From Sphingobacteriales bacterium (GTDB lineage Bacteria; Bacteroidota; Bacteroidia; Chitinophagales; UBA2359), in NCBI GenBank assembly GCA_016711295.1, contig JADJTE010000004.1, forward strand, positions 124,001 to 188,000: a stretch of 64,000 nucleotides of DNA, written 5' to 3'. The notes beneath the pieces are model-generated. The model searched no databases. It saw nothing but the letters and a program-made list of their open reading frames with translations, and was not told where the DNA came from. Made by a program: the position numbers and the translations under genes. Shown one piece after another: positions 38,584 through 48,155 of the stretch (its first letter is position 1; each line of letters starts with the position of its first letter).

Positions 38584-39300
38584 TTAGACTTTGGTAGGCC
38601 ATTCTTGCGGCTTAAAATCGAGTGGATTGGCTATTTTGACCGATTTGCCATTGGGTTTGATGATAAACAGTCCACATTTTTGTGCATAGGATGCTACTTC
38701 CTGCGATATTATCATGGCAGCTACTGCTCCTAATAGCCTTTTTGCCTTCTGTGCCGCGTGGTGGTCTTTGGGTGCATTTTTCCATACGTTCTAAGTGTTC
38801 GTCGATATCGTCTTTTTTCAATTGATGTTTTACTTCTACGATGATGGCAAAAGCCGTATCGTAGAGCAATAAGTCTATTTCATAGACAAAGCCTCCTTTG
38901 CCGTCTTCTTGTCTGTAGTTAGATGAGAGGCTGGTTACTTCGATGCCGCGTTGTACAAACATTTCGACGATTCGTTCTTGTATTTGGGTTTGAGCGTAGA
39001 GACCCATTATATCTCCCAGACTGCTTATTTTTCGGTTTAGGTCTTTGGAGAGTTTTTTGATAAATAGGTCGTTGCTGATGCGCTGTTTTTCCAATTTTTC
39101 GTTGAAAATACGTTCGCCCTCAGCACGCGATTTTTCGCGTTCTTTTTCGCGTTCTGCGCGTTCTTTTTCGCGTTCTTTTTCACGTTCTGCGCGTTCTTTT
39201 TCCAATTTTTCAATTTTTCATTGAAAACACGTTCATTTTCAATGCGCAATCTTTCGCTTTCGGCGAACAATTGATAGATATTGGCTAATGTGATTTCCAT
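38584..39300 (-). CDS. Coiled-coil PD-(D/E)XK nuclease-like protein, copy 2 (frameshifted)
   Basis: Nearly identical to copy 1 but with a longer coiled coil (repeated EREKERAEREKEREK units). The core YEIDLLLYDTAFAIIVEVKH is in frame here. Frameshifts lie near 39210 (poly-T/A of the coil) and at 38740, where copy 2 has one more T in the run before GCC; this would cost the last 45 residues. Comparing the two copies shows the intact protein would be about 240 residues. Confidence 0.65.
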
Positions 39301-39318
39301 AGATTGGCTATTTTAGTG

Positions 39319-39326
39319 CAAAGATA
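39319..39326 (-). promoter_or_regulatory. -7 element of nuclease-like copy 2
   Basis: TATCTTTG on the minus strand, same position relative to the start codon as in copy 1. Confidence 0.5.
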
Positions 39327-39405
39327 CGGTATATTGACCATAATGGCAACAAGATATATGCGATTTGTGCACCGCCAAGGGGTATTAGGTCTGTTATTTT
39401 TTTTG

Positions 39406-39413
39406 TACCTTTG
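39406..39413 (+). promoter_or_regulatory. -7 element of the SDR gene
   Basis: TACCTTTG lies 30 bases before the ATG at 39443, with an A/G-rich stretch (GAAAGAAGAAA) directly before the start. Confidence 0.55.
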
Positions 39414-39442
39414 CCTGTTCATCAAAAAAACGAAAGAAGAAA

Positions 39443-40234
39443 ATGAATCTTGACTTAAGCGGTAGAAATGCCTTAGTAGGTGGAAGTACTCAGGGCATAG
39501 GGCGGGCAGTTGCGCTCGAATTAGCGAGTTTAGGGGCTAATGTCACCTTGTTGGCTCGCAACGAACAACAATTAGCTATTGTAGCGGCGGAACTTGACAC
39601 CTCGCGAGGGCAGCGACACCGCTATTGGGTATCCGATTTTGCCCAGCCCGACCAGTTGCGCCAGACCATAGCGGAACAAATAGCAAATACCCAAACCATA
39701 TTTCATATCCTTATCAATAATACGGGTGGTCCTGCGGCGGGTAGCATTAGTACCGCCACCGCCGAATCATTTTTGGCGGCATACCAACAGCACATCGTTG
39801 TCAATCAATATTTGGCGCAATTGGTATTGGAAGGTATGAAAATGGCTCATTATGGGCGCATTATTAATATCATTTCTACATCAGTCAAAGAACCGATTGA
39901 GGGGTTGGGCGTATCAAATACAACTCGTGCGGCGGTGGCTGCTTGGGCAAAAACGTGGGCGGGCGAAGTGGCACAATACGGTATTACGGTTAATAACGTA
40001 CTGCCGGGTTTCACTAATACGCTGCGTTTGCAGAGCATTATTGCCACTAAGCAAGCGCAATCGGGGCAAAGCGAAGAAGCAGTCATTAACGTCATGAAAT
40101 CGTATATCCCCGCTCGTCGTTTTGCCGACCCCGCCGAAGTAGCTGCTGCCGTTGCTTTCTTAGCCTCGCCTGCTGCTGCCTATATCAACGGCGTTAATTT
40201 GCCCGTAGATGGTGGTAGAACCAAATCGATGTAA
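39443..40234 (+). CDS. SDR-family oxidoreductase with altered active site
   Basis: This is a classical-length short-chain dehydrogenase/reductase (263 residues). The NAD(P) site GGSTQGIG is near residue 13, NNTGG replaces the usual NNAG, and ISTS provides the catalytic-region serine. The usual Tyr-x-x-x-Lys is not present: the position reads GVSNTTRAAVAAWAK. A subfamily of bacterial SDRs annotated as 3-oxoacyl-ACP reductase-like keeps this SN-x-x-R pattern, so it is probably not damage. The C-terminal NG.NLPVDGGR is normal. Substrate unknown; catalytic competence is uncertain. Confidence 0.85.
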   Translation: MNLDLSGRNALVGGSTQGIGRAVALELASLGANVTLLARNEQQLAIVAAELDTSRGQRHRYWVSDFAQPDQLRQTIAEQIANTQTIFHILINNTGGPAAGSISTATAESFLAAYQQHIVVNQYLAQLVLEGMKMAHYGRIINIISTSVKEPIEGLGVSNTTRAAVAAWAKTWAGEVAQYGITVNNVLPGFTNTLRLQSIIATKQAQSGQSEEAVINVMKSYIPARRFADPAEVAAAVAFLASPAAAYINGVNLPVDGGRTKSM

Positions 40235-40260
40235 ATAATAAAATCCATCGAGAGGCAAAG

Positions 40261-40386
40261 ATGGTGATTTACTACGAGCAAGGTGGAAGCAGCAGCACGA
40301 CAACAGATACAGACCATACCTATCGTATTGTGGCGTATAATAGTTTGTTGGCGGCAATGAGAATAACAAAAAAACCAAAAAAGTGA
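40261..40386 (+). CDS. Possible 41-residue small protein
   Basis: ATG at 40261 is preceded by GAGAGGCAAAG, a plausible ribosome site, and encodes MVIYYEQGGSSSTTTD...RIVAYNSLLAAMRITKKPKK. It lies in the gap between the SDR and the methyltransferase. No family recognised; it could be chance. Confidence 0.25.
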   Translation: MVIYYEQGGSSSTTTDTDHTYRIVAYNSLLAAMRITKKPKK

Positions 40387-40449
40387 AAAAACAAAAAAAC
40401 ACAGAAGCAACAAAACTTCGTACCTTGTGACCCTAAAATACAAAATGAT

Positions 40450-41833
40450 ATGCTTACAAAAGACTACATATCTGAACTGAAAAAAAAACGGTAATGGCGA
40501 CGTTGGACACCTCGTCAACCAATATCGAGATGCCAAAACTATTACTTTCATCTTAGAAAGCCTTGGGCAAATCCCTTCTGATTTTGACGGCTCATTTTTG
40601 AGAGACCTTGTGAATCATCCCAATTCACAGGTAAGATTTTGGGCCGTAAAAACGATTGGGAAGATTGATAAGCCCATTTTTCAAACAGAACTTTTAAAAA
40701 TATTGGAAACAGAAACCGACACGACCGTAAAACGCGAAGCTGTTTCGTCAATTGGAAGACAGCGAAATCCACAAAACAAACCATTGCTTTTTAAAGCGTT
40801 GGAAGACAATGACCCGAAAATTGTTTGCCGGGCCATTAGAGGTTTATTTGTTTTTGAAAATGATAAAGAAGTTGAAGATGCCCTAAAACCTTTAATAAAT
40901 CACCCAAACGAAATGGTGAGGACGGTGATTTATAAAGAATATTTTGCTCATAAAACAATTGCAAGAGATGCTCTGCCGCATCCCCAAACTCATGATTTTC
41001 TTAAAAACATTGTGGTTAATGCAGACGTGATAGATGCTTTAAAATCAGTTCCCGATGAAAGCGTACATTTAACTTTCACTTCTCCACCCTATTACAATGC
41101 AAGAGATTATTCAATCTATCAGAGTTATGAGGAGTATTTGAACTTTCTAAACGATGTGTTTAAAGAAACGCATCGAGTTACCAAAGAGGGTCGGTTTTTG
41201 ATTGTAAACACCTCGCCCATAATTATTCCGCGAGTTAGCCGCGCTCATTCGAGCAAACGTTATGGAATACCTTTTGACTTACATCCGTTTTTGGTCAAAA
41301 ATGGTTGGGAGTTTGTCGATGATATTGTTTGGCTAAAACCCGAAACAAGCGTAAAAAATCGAATTGGCGGTTTTATGCAGCATCGAAAACCATTGGGCTA
41401 TAAACCCAATGCTGTTACTGAATATTTAATGGTTTATCGGAAACAAACAGAGAAATTACTGGACTGGAATATCCGCAGCTACGAGGAAAATGTAGTCAAT
41501 GAAAGCAAGGTTGCCGATGGCTATGAAACGACAAATGTTTGGCGAATTGACCCTTGTTTTGACAAAATACATTCGGCTGTTTTTCCGGTTGAATTGTGCA
41601 AACGAGTGATTCAGTATTATTCTTACAAAGGCGATTTGGTTTTTGACCCATTTGGCGGAAGCGGAACAGTGGGTAGAACAGCAAAAAGCCTTGGTAGGTA
41701 TTTCTTTTTCACCGAAAAAGAGCCAACTTATTTTAAATACATGAAAAGCAAGGCAAGCTCGAAAGGATTTTTTAATGATATTGAAACGAAGTTTTTGACA
41801 CTTAGTGAATTTCAAACTATCGCCAAAGTATGA
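40450..41833 (+). CDS. HEAT-repeat DNA methyltransferase (modification subunit of a type II system)
   Basis: This protein methylates DNA using S-adenosylmethionine. Motif IV FTSPPYYNA near residue 208 and motif I VFDPFGGSGTVGR near 398 occur in the order typical of beta-class N4-cytosine/N6-adenine enzymes. The first 190 residues are HEAT-like helical repeats (NSQVRFWAVKTIGKI, TTVKREAVSSIGRQ, DPKIVCRAIRGLF, NEMVRTVIYKEYF), an unusual N-terminal addition. An ATG at 40450 begins MLTKDYISELKK and joins the rest if the nine-A run at 40480-40488 is one base shorter. The start at 40598 (TTG) is therefore not real. Its stop overlaps the start of the next gene (ATGA), so the two are co-translated. 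Confidence 0.85.
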
Positions 41834-42731
41834 CATTAGCAGAGCAAGTAATCAAAAACATCATCAAACGCCTTATCAAAGGTCAAGACTATCGCATTGA
41901 AATTGTGGCGTTGATAAATGCTGAATTTCTGCAATTTGCCATAGATTTTTTCAAAAAAGTGGTCGAAGCCAAGTTAGCAAGCGAGGATTTGACGGTTGAT
42001 TGGTACAAAAGCCTTTTTGGACAAAAAATTGAGTTCAGAAGAAATCGCAATCAATTCGGGATTGAACAAAAAGACAATCACGAATATGCACAATTCAGCC
42101 ACCAAAGAAACCGTGATTGATGCAGCCAATGAACACTATGATGTACTTTATCAATCAATTAGTAGCCTCATTGAAGGTCAAAACGAGATTGATTTGACAT
42201 TGACCGTTAAATTTAGAGGTGTAAGCGTGGATTTGAATATCAACGAAAGTCTAATTGTCATCAACACTTTGGCAGTCAAAAAGAGCTGCTTTACGAGGTG
42301 GTTTATGGAGTACGGCAGGGAAGCAAGTCGAGAAATTTTTGATGATGACACTCTGCAAAGTATTTGAAATACCCCCTCGGTATTTTGACCAATCGAAAAT
42401 CCCAACTTCGATGCGAGAAGTGGATTTTTATTTGATAAATGGCGAACAGTATCACCGTTGCGAAGTCAAACTAATGGGAAAAGGTAATCCTGAAAGCGCA
42501 GACGCTGTAATTGCAAGAGATAGTGCATTGTTTGTCGCTGATAAATTGTCGGGTTTAAACAAAGAACAATTGGATATACTCAAAGTTGAATGGGTAGAGC
42601 TGCGAAATACTGAGGGGTATCTGCGGTTCTCAAAAGTGCTTGACCATTTCAAAATTCCGCATCAAAAAATAGTCAAGGACTTGGATGGGAAGATAGAAAC
42701 GGCATTAGATGAGATATTTTCAGAGAAATAA
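41830..42731 (+). CDS. CfrBI-like type II restriction endonuclease (two frameshifts)
   Basis: Spliced across two indels, at about 42010 and in the A5 run at about 42280, this reads as one protein of about 300 residues. Segment 1: MTLAEQVIKNIIKRLIKGQDYRIE to VDWYK. Segment 2: AFLDKKLSSEEIAINSGLNKKTI to INTLAVK. Segment 3: RAALRGGLWSTAGKQVEKFLMMTL to the end. The catalytic PD-(D/E)XK centre is REVDFYLINGEQYHRCEVKLMGKGNPES (Asp ... Glu-Val-Lys). The RGGLWSTAGKQVE and KLMGKGNPESADAVIARDS stretches resemble the CfrBI family as I remember it; this assignment needs a database search. Middle sequence EEIAINSGLNKKTI looks like a helix-turn-helix. Confidence 0.75.
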
Positions 42732-42844
42732 ATAAAAAAAATGCTGCGAACAAAGCACTGCTGCCCATAGCCCTCGCGAGGGGTACGGGGTGCATACGTT
42801 GGCTGTGCTGACAATGCGAGTATATCTGAACTATTTGTTTTATA

Positions 42845-43990
42845 TTACAAACTCATTAGACATTCGGCGGCTTGGTGCAGAGTACTATCCTGTTTGGCAA
42901 AACAGAAGCGCAATACCGATTGTTGGGGTTTATTTTGGCTATAAAATACCGATATGGGAATAGCAGCCACGCCTATATGTTGCGTGAGATAACGGGCAAA
43001 TTCGGTATCAGGCATAGAACTGATAGCAGAATAATCGAGGAATTGGAAATAAGACCCCCTTGCTTGTTGGTAGGTAAATCGGCTACCTGTAATGAGTTGC
43101 AGGAACAAATCGCGTTTGCGCTCGAAAAAATGGGGCAATTCGGTATAGCGCGTGGGTAGGGATAGATAATCTGCAATGGCATATTGCAGGGGCGTATTGA
43201 CCGAGAAGACTAAAAATTGATGAATGGCTCTAAATTCGCGTGTCAGATTGGGCGGAGCTATGCAGTAGCCTATTTTCCAGCCCGTAGCATGTAGGGTTTT
43301 GCCAAACGAATAGACCGCCAAACTGCGCTGCCGTAAATTGGGATAGCGCAATACGCTTTGGTGTGCTTGCCCGTCGAATATAATATGTTCATAGACTTCA
43401 TCGCTCAATACCAATATATCGGTATCGGCAGTTAGCTGGTCTAATTGTTGCAGGTCCTTAGCAGTAAGGATAGTACCCGATGGATTATGGGGTGTATTGA
43501 TGATAATCATGCGTGTTCGGGGCGATAGGCGTTGGCGCACTTCGTCCCAAGGTATGCCGAAATCGGGGGCTTGTAGGGCTATCGGAATGGGTATGCCGCC
43601 ATTGGCACGTATAGCGGGTAGGTACGAATCGTAGCAGGGTTCGAATACGATAACCTCATCGGTGGGATGTACAAACGCGCTGATAGCTGTATAGAGTGCC
43701 TGCGTGCCGCCTGCTGTGATGGTAATTTCGGTATCGGGGTCGAGGTGGGTTGCGTACAATAAGGCGCATTTTTCGGCAATACGCTCGCGTAGAGCGGGCA
43801 AACCTGCCATAGGTGCATATTGATTATAACCCTGCTGCATATATTGGTGGGTAAGTTCGACCAATAGCGGGTCACAAGCAAAATCGGGGAAACCCTGTGA
43901 CAGGTTGATGGCGTTATGCTCGCGGGCTAATGCCGACATAACGGTAAATATGGTTGTGCCTACGTCGGGCAGTTTGGGAGTAAAATTCAT
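42845..43990 (-). CDS. Methionine aminotransferase-like PLP enzyme
   Basis: This is a class I aminotransferase of 381 residues, closest in pattern to YbdL and kynurenine/glutamine transaminase K enzymes acting on methionine and aromatic amino acids. Motifs: INLSQGFPDF at the start, ITAGGTQALYTAISAF, the PLP contacts NTPHNPSGT and VLSDEVYEHI, and the Schiff-base lysine in SFGKTLHATGWKIGY near residue 230. RGSYFQFLDYSAIS and VLRFCFAKQDSTL close the fold. The frame is intact. A likely role is methionine salvage or amino-acid catabolism. Confidence 0.88.
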   Translation of the reverse strand: MNFTPKLPDVGTTIFTVMSALAREHNAINLSQGFPDFACDPLLVELTHQYMQQGYNQYAPMAGLPALRERIAEKCALLYATHLDPDTEITITAGGTQALYTAISAFVHPTDEVIVFEPCYDSYLPAIRANGGIPIPIALQAPDFGIPWDEVRQRLSPRTRMIIINTPHNPSGTILTAKDLQQLDQLTADTDILVLSDEVYEHIIFDGQAHQSVLRYPNLRQRSLAVYSFGKTLHATGWKIGYCIAPPNLTREFRAIHQFLVFSVNTPLQYAIADYLSLPTRYTELPHFFERKRDLFLQLITGSRFTYQQARGSYFQFLDYSAISSMPDTEFARYLTQHIGVAAIPISVFYSQNKPQQSVLRFCFAKQDSTLHQAAECLMSL

Positions 43991-44013
43991 ATTTAGGATT
44001 AGGGCTTATTGTG

Positions 44014-44021
44014 CAAAGGTA
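44014..44021 (-). promoter_or_regulatory. -7 element of the aminotransferase gene
   Basis: TACCTTTG on the minus strand, 24 bases before the start codon. It lies back to back with the promoter at 44030-44061. Confidence 0.5.
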
Positions 44022-44029
44022 ATTAAAAG

Positions 44030-44061
44030 TTTGGAATATTGAAATCAAAAAACTACCTTTG
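44030..44061 (+). promoter_or_regulatory. Promoter of the SPOR/hldD unit
   Basis: TTTG (44030-44033), a 20-bp spacer and TACCTTTG (44054-44061) make a textbook Bacteroidota promoter driving the plus-strand genes. Confidence 0.65.
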
Positions 44062-44150
44062 TACCGAACAGCGCGGTATGCCAAATTTATTGCGCCGTAT
44101 TCTTGTTTTGAAATCCGTACTCCTCCTACTCATACAAATTTAGTTCTACC

Positions 44151-44561
44151 ATGCCCATTCGTTTTGCACTATGGCTCGTTGGAGCGTTTTTTGTATTTGT
44201 CCCATTGTCCTGCAAGCCCAAACTGCTGCAGCAAAAGGTCAAATTCAAGTATCTCCTATCATCGAAACTATGTTGCAAGCCTATACTAAGGCGCAGCAAG
44301 GCGGAACAGACGATGGCAGGCTTTCGGGTTCAGATTGCCCAAGATAGCAACCGCGAAATCACCCGCGCCGAGAAAGGCAATGCCCTGCTTAAATTTCCAC
44401 AGTACGAAGCCTACGAATCGTATGAATCGCCCACATTTAAAATTCGCGTAGGTGATTTCAAAACTCGTATTGCCGCCTACAAAGCCCTAAACGACCTGCA
44501 ACCAACTTTCAAACGCGCTTTTATTGTCGAAGACCGCATACAGATAGCTACTATGCAGTAG
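44151..44561 (+). CDS. Exported SPOR-like domain protein (frameshifted near the N-terminus)
   Basis: The C-terminal half GFRVQIAQDSNREITRAEKG...YESPTFKIRVGDFKTRIAAYKALNDLQPTFKRAFIVED is a SPOR-type peptidoglycan-binding domain as found in short Bacteroidota periplasmic proteins. Upstream, the expected linker (GQIQVSPIIETMLQAYTKAQQGG) and a signal peptide end (CPIVLQAQT) are read in another frame. That frame opens with ATG 44171, and the switch is near 44310. Start and exact N-terminus are unresolved: a second shift inside the signal peptide is possible, since MPIRFALWLVGAFFVF at 44151 is itself signal-like. Confidence 0.7.
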   Translation: MPIRFALWLVGAFFVFVPLSCKPKLLQQKVKFKYLLSSKLCCKPILRRSKAEQTMAGFRVQIAQDSNREITRAEKGNALLKFPQYEAYESYESPTFKIRVGDFKTRIAAYKALNDLQPTFKRAFIVEDRIQIATMQ

Positions 44562-44591
44562 CGTCCTCCATTTTATCTCTTATTATTGTTT

Positions 44592-45566
44592 ATGATAGTT
44601 CTTACTGGTGCTGCGGGGTTTATCGGCAGTTGTATGCTGCGTGCCCTCAACGATAAGGGCATAGACCAAATTATTTTGTCCGATGCCATACTCGAACCCG
44701 CGAAGCGGTGCAATATAGAACACAAAAAATACTTAGGTTGGATTAATCGCGATGGCTTCTTGAGTTGGAGCAGGTATAGCTATAAAGGTATCAAAGCCGT
44801 AATACACTTAGGGGCGCGTACCGATACGACAGAAACAGATACGTCTATTTTTGACCGGCTCAACTATCAATACAGCATTGGCGTTTGGCAATTGTGTACC
44901 CGCCACCAAATACCGCTCATCTATGCGTCGTCGGCGGCTACCTACGGCAAGGGAGATAAGGGATATAGCGATGACCATAGCAACATTAGCCAATTATCGC
45001 CCCTTAATGCCTACGGACACTCGAAGCACAATTTTGACCTTTGGGCATTGCAACAAACCGAGCGACCGCCCCAATGGTATGGGCTGAAATTTTTTAATGT
45101 CTATGGACCTAATGAATACCACAAAGGGCGTATGGCATCGGTGGTATACCATGCTCATCGGCAAATTGCAACTACGGGAGCGGTAAATCTATTCAAATCG
45201 CACCGCTCGGACTACCGCGACGGCGAGCAACTGCGCGATTTTATCTATGTCAAAGATTTGATAAATGTATGTTTTTTTCTGCTGCGTCAGCAGCCCGAAT
45301 CGGGCATCTATAATGTAGGTACAGGCAAAACCCGCACCTTTTTAGATTTGGCAAAGGCTGTATTTGCTGCCCTTGCTTTGCCACCCGATATCCGGTTTAT
45401 TGATACGCCCGAAAATATACGTGAAAGTTACCAATACTATACCCAAGCAGAGATGCAAAAATTGCGCAGCGTGGGTTATACCGCTCCTTTTCATACGCTC
45501 GAACAAGGCGTTGCCGATTATGTTACCAATTATCTGAACATGCCCCACGGATATGCCTACTACTAA
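44592..45566 (+). CDS. hldD: ADP-L-glycero-D-manno-heptose-6-epimerase
   Basis: This NAD(P)-dependent extended-SDR epimerase makes ADP-L-glycero-D-manno-heptose for lipopolysaccharide inner core. TGAAGFIGS lies at the N-terminus, HLGARTDTTETD is the substrate-loop signature of HldD, YASSAATYG and YGHSKHNFD give the Ser/Tyr/Lys catalytic set, and KFFNVYGPNEYHKGRMASV is highly characteristic. YGLKF and RDFIYVKDL are also present. ATG 44592 is preferred over the Met two codons upstream (44586). The frame is intact. A MITE begins 17 bases after the stop. Confidence 0.92.
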   Translation: MIVLTGAAGFIGSCMLRALNDKGIDQIILSDAILEPAKRCNIEHKKYLGWINRDGFLSWSRYSYKGIKAVIHLGARTDTTETDTSIFDRLNYQYSIGVWQLCTRHQIPLIYASSAATYGKGDKGYSDDHSNISQLSPLNAYGHSKHNFDLWALQQTERPPQWYGLKFFNVYGPNEYHKGRMASVVYHAHRQIATTGAVNLFKSHRSDYRDGEQLRDFIYVKDLINVCFFLLRQQPESGIYNVGTGKTRTFLDLAKAVFAALALPPDIRFIDTPENIRESYQYYTQAEMQKLRSVGYTAPFHTLEQGVADYVTNYLNMPHGYAYY

Positions 45567-45582
45567 GGCAACACTTTCCTAT

Positions 45583-45910
45583 TAGTGGTCTGATTTTTAA
45601 GTTTTATACACTTACCTTATACGAGTTTCATGCCTACGGTATTGTCAGGCTTGTGTCTATTAGATCTTATTGATGTAATATGTTTACGTCATCTTAAAAA
45701 CAAAATACATTAAATATTTTTTATAATCTATTGTAAATTATTGATAATCAGTAAATTATATCTTGCATAAATTCCCCTTCTTTGAGGGGGTCAGGGGGAG
45801 TTCTTGAACTAACATCTCAATTATCTAACGCTATTTCCTAAGTCATAACGCTTGGAAATGGATACATGATAGGCAAAATTAATACTCAAAACTTAAAAAT
45901 CAGACCACTA
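45583..45910. mobile_element. 328-bp MITE, family C (TA-flanked), copy 2
   Basis: TAGTGGTCTGATTTTTAAG at the left mirrors CTTAAAAATCAGACCACTA at the right, so the inverted repeats are about 20 bp and are bounded by TA. Interior matches 16388-16714 almost throughout (CATGCCTACGGTATT, GTAATATGTTTACGTCA, CTTGGAAATGGATACATGAT). It is non-coding. Confidence 0.85.
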
Positions 45911-45958
45911 CCAGTCTGTATTTTAAATTTCGGTCACAAATTTCGGTAAATGCTGCTT

Positions 45959-46173
45959 TGTAGCAAGGGGTCAAGCAAGATGCCCCCGTTAATTTTTTTA
46001 CTCAAAATTAGAAACCGCTAATAGAAAGACCGTTTTCTGAGCCTTTTCGGGGCGACATGCTAATAGAAACCAAAGGCGGCACCCCGTAGGGGCGATATCT
46101 CAATGGCTTGCGTTATAGATTGTAGCAAGGGGTCAAGCAAGATGCCCCCGTTAATTTTTTACTCAAAATTAGA
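45959..46173. repeat. Duplicated 55-bp segment around palindromic repeats
   Basis: GTAGCAAGGGGTCAAGCAAG...TTTACTCAAAATTAGAAA occurs at 45959-46013 and 46121-46173. Between them is a CCCCGTAGGGGC palindrome unit (46030-46110). The second copy ends in AAAATCAGACCA, a relic of a family C terminus. Confidence 0.6.
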
Positions 46174-46217
46174 AAATCAGACCAATAGTTACAGTAGGAT
46201 ATATTTGTTGTCTATTC

Positions 46218-46543
46218 GTAACTATTTAGGCAATGTACTTCTTTGCTCTGATTTATGTTTGTAGGTCGCATTAATTCCCCGCCCTTATTTTGCTCGCGTT
46301 AAGAAATGCGGAATGAAAGGCGTGGCTTGTTTCCTAAATCCACAGCGACAACTCAAAACGTGCCTACGAAGCCTTGCAAGTACTTCGCCTTGGATTTAGG
46401 CACGCCTGTAATGCAGCATTTTAGCGAAAGCAAAATCAAGGCTTGACTTTTTTTGCTTCTTTTTTGTGTCAAGACAAAAAAGAAGAAACAGAACTACAAA
46501 GCAACAATACACAAGTGAGCAGCAAAACCACCTAAATAGTTAC
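46218..46543. mobile_element. 326-bp MITE, family B, with 8-bp target duplication, copy 1
   Basis: The terminal repeats GTAACTATTTAGG and CCTAAATAGTTAC are perfect. The flanking GTCTATTC (46210-46217 and 46544-46551) is an exact duplication. The interior carries a hairpin CTTCTTTTTTGT/ACAAAAAAGAAG and a second inverted pair around CCTAAATCC/GGATTTAGG. The only other full copy is at 60839-61166. The right target duplication covers the glpK stop codon. Confidence 0.9.
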
Positions 46544-46545
46544 GT

Positions 46546-48043
46546 CTATTCTTTTTCCCACTCCATACAGCGGCGGACGGCTTTCTGCCAACCGCGATAC
46601 AATTTGTCGCGCTGTTCGGTAGGCATTTGTGGCACAAATCGGGTCAATGATTTTTGTGCTTGCTCCAAATCGGTATAGGTGTATAGCCCAACTGCCATAC
46701 CCGCCAGACAAGCTGCCCCTAATGCCGTAGTTTCGATAATGGCAGGTCGTTCGACGGTACATTGAGTATATCGGCTTGAAATTGCATGAGCAAATTATTG
46801 GCAGATGCGCCGCCGTCGGTGCGCAAGGCTTGTAGCTGGATATGTGCGTCGGCTTGCATTGCATCTAATACATCGCGGGTTTGGTAGGCGAGCGATTCGA
46901 GCGTAGCTCGCACCAAGTGCGTCTTTTTCACGCCTCGCGTCAAGCCAAAAATAGCTCCTCGCGCATACATATCCCAATAAGGCGCACCCAGACCCACAAA
47001 GCAGGCACTACATATACGCCTTGTGTATCGGGCACTTTGGGGCAAAATCCTCCGAGTCCGGGGCTTCGTCGAGTAGTTTTAATCCGTCTCGCAGCCATTG
47101 CATAGCCGCTCCCGCTATAAAAACGCTGCCCTCTAAGGCATAAGTGATTTTTCCGCCTATGCCCCAAGCGATGGTAGAAAGCAAGCCGTTTTGCGACAAA
47201 ATGGGCTGGCTGCCCGTATTCATAAGCATAAAACAACCCGTGCCATAGGTATTTTTTGCCATACCCTCTGACAAACAGGCTTGCCCAAATAAAGCAGATT
47301 GTTGGTCGCCTGCCATGCCGCCTATGGGCAGCGATACGCCCCCAAACCATTTCGGTAGGCTGTGTCCTACTACGCCACTCGAATCCGGTTACTTGGGGCA
47401 GCAAGGAAGGCGGAATATCTAAGGCACGCAAGAGTGTTGCGTCCCATTGGCGCGTTTGTATATCGAACAGCATGGTGCGCGAGGCATTGCTATAATCGGT
47501 AGCGTGTATTTGCCCGCCCGTCAATTGCCACAACAACCACGTATCGATAGTACCAAAACATAGCTCGCCTTGTTCAGCTTGTCGGCGAGCGTCAGGCACA
47601 TTGTCTAATAGCCATTTTATTTTAGTGCCCGAAAAATAAGCATCTATGACCAAGCCCGTTTGTCGGCGTACATAATCAGTATAGCCCTGTTGTTTTAGGT
47701 CGTCGCAAATGGTGGTTGTGCGGCGGTCTTGCCATACGATGGCGTTATAGATAGGTTTGCCCGTATGCCGATTCCATATTACGGTTGTTTCGCGTTGGTT
47801 CGTAATACCTATGGCAGCTATTTGGGCAGGGCTGATGCCCACTTGGGCAATAACAGTTTGGGCGGTAGCCAATTGGGTTTGCCATATTTCGTCGGGCTTA
47901 TGCTCGACCCAAGCGGCTTGGGGATAAATTTGGGCAAATTCGCGCTGGGCAATGCCGCAGATGCGCCTTTGGGCATCGAACAAAATAGCACGCGAACTAG
48001 TCGTGCCTTGGTCGAGGGCGAGGATATATTTGGACTGTGACAT
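46546..48043 (-). CDS. glpK: Glycerol kinase (several frameshifts)
   Basis: This enzyme phosphorylates glycerol to glycerol-3-phosphate with ATP. The start MSQSKYILALDQGTTSSRAILFD at 48043 is the canonical FGGY N-terminus; a longer frame to 48154 would run over the promoter. Further GlpK landmarks are AAIGITNQRETTVIWN, AIVWQDRRT, GTIDTWLLWQLTGG, DYSNASRTMLFD, AGDQQSALFGQ, KNTYGTGCFML, FVGLGAPYWDMYARG, DGGASANNLLMQFQ and the end RGWQKAVRRCMEWEKE-stop. Indels near 47345, 47040 and 46755 split it. The intact length would be about 499 residues, normal for GlpK. No glpF or glpD is adjacent. Confidence 0.88.
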
Positions 48044-48124
48044 GGTGGTATCGATAGATAGTAGGAGGCGCACAACCGTAGTTAAGAGGGGCATATACGG
48101 GCTTTGGCATAGATGCTTAGGCGG

Positions 48125-48155
48125 CAAAGTTAGGGATAGACTTCCTATATTCAAA
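48125..48155 (-). promoter_or_regulatory. Promoter of glpK
   Basis: On the minus strand TTTG (48155-48152), a 19-bp spacer and TAACTTTG (48132-48125) precede the start codon by about 82 bases. This supports the start at 48043. Confidence 0.6.

Noticed and set aside
43630..43660. GGTTCGAATA resembling a tRNA T-loop
   Set aside because: It lies within the intact aminotransferase gene and no cloverleaf can be formed around it.
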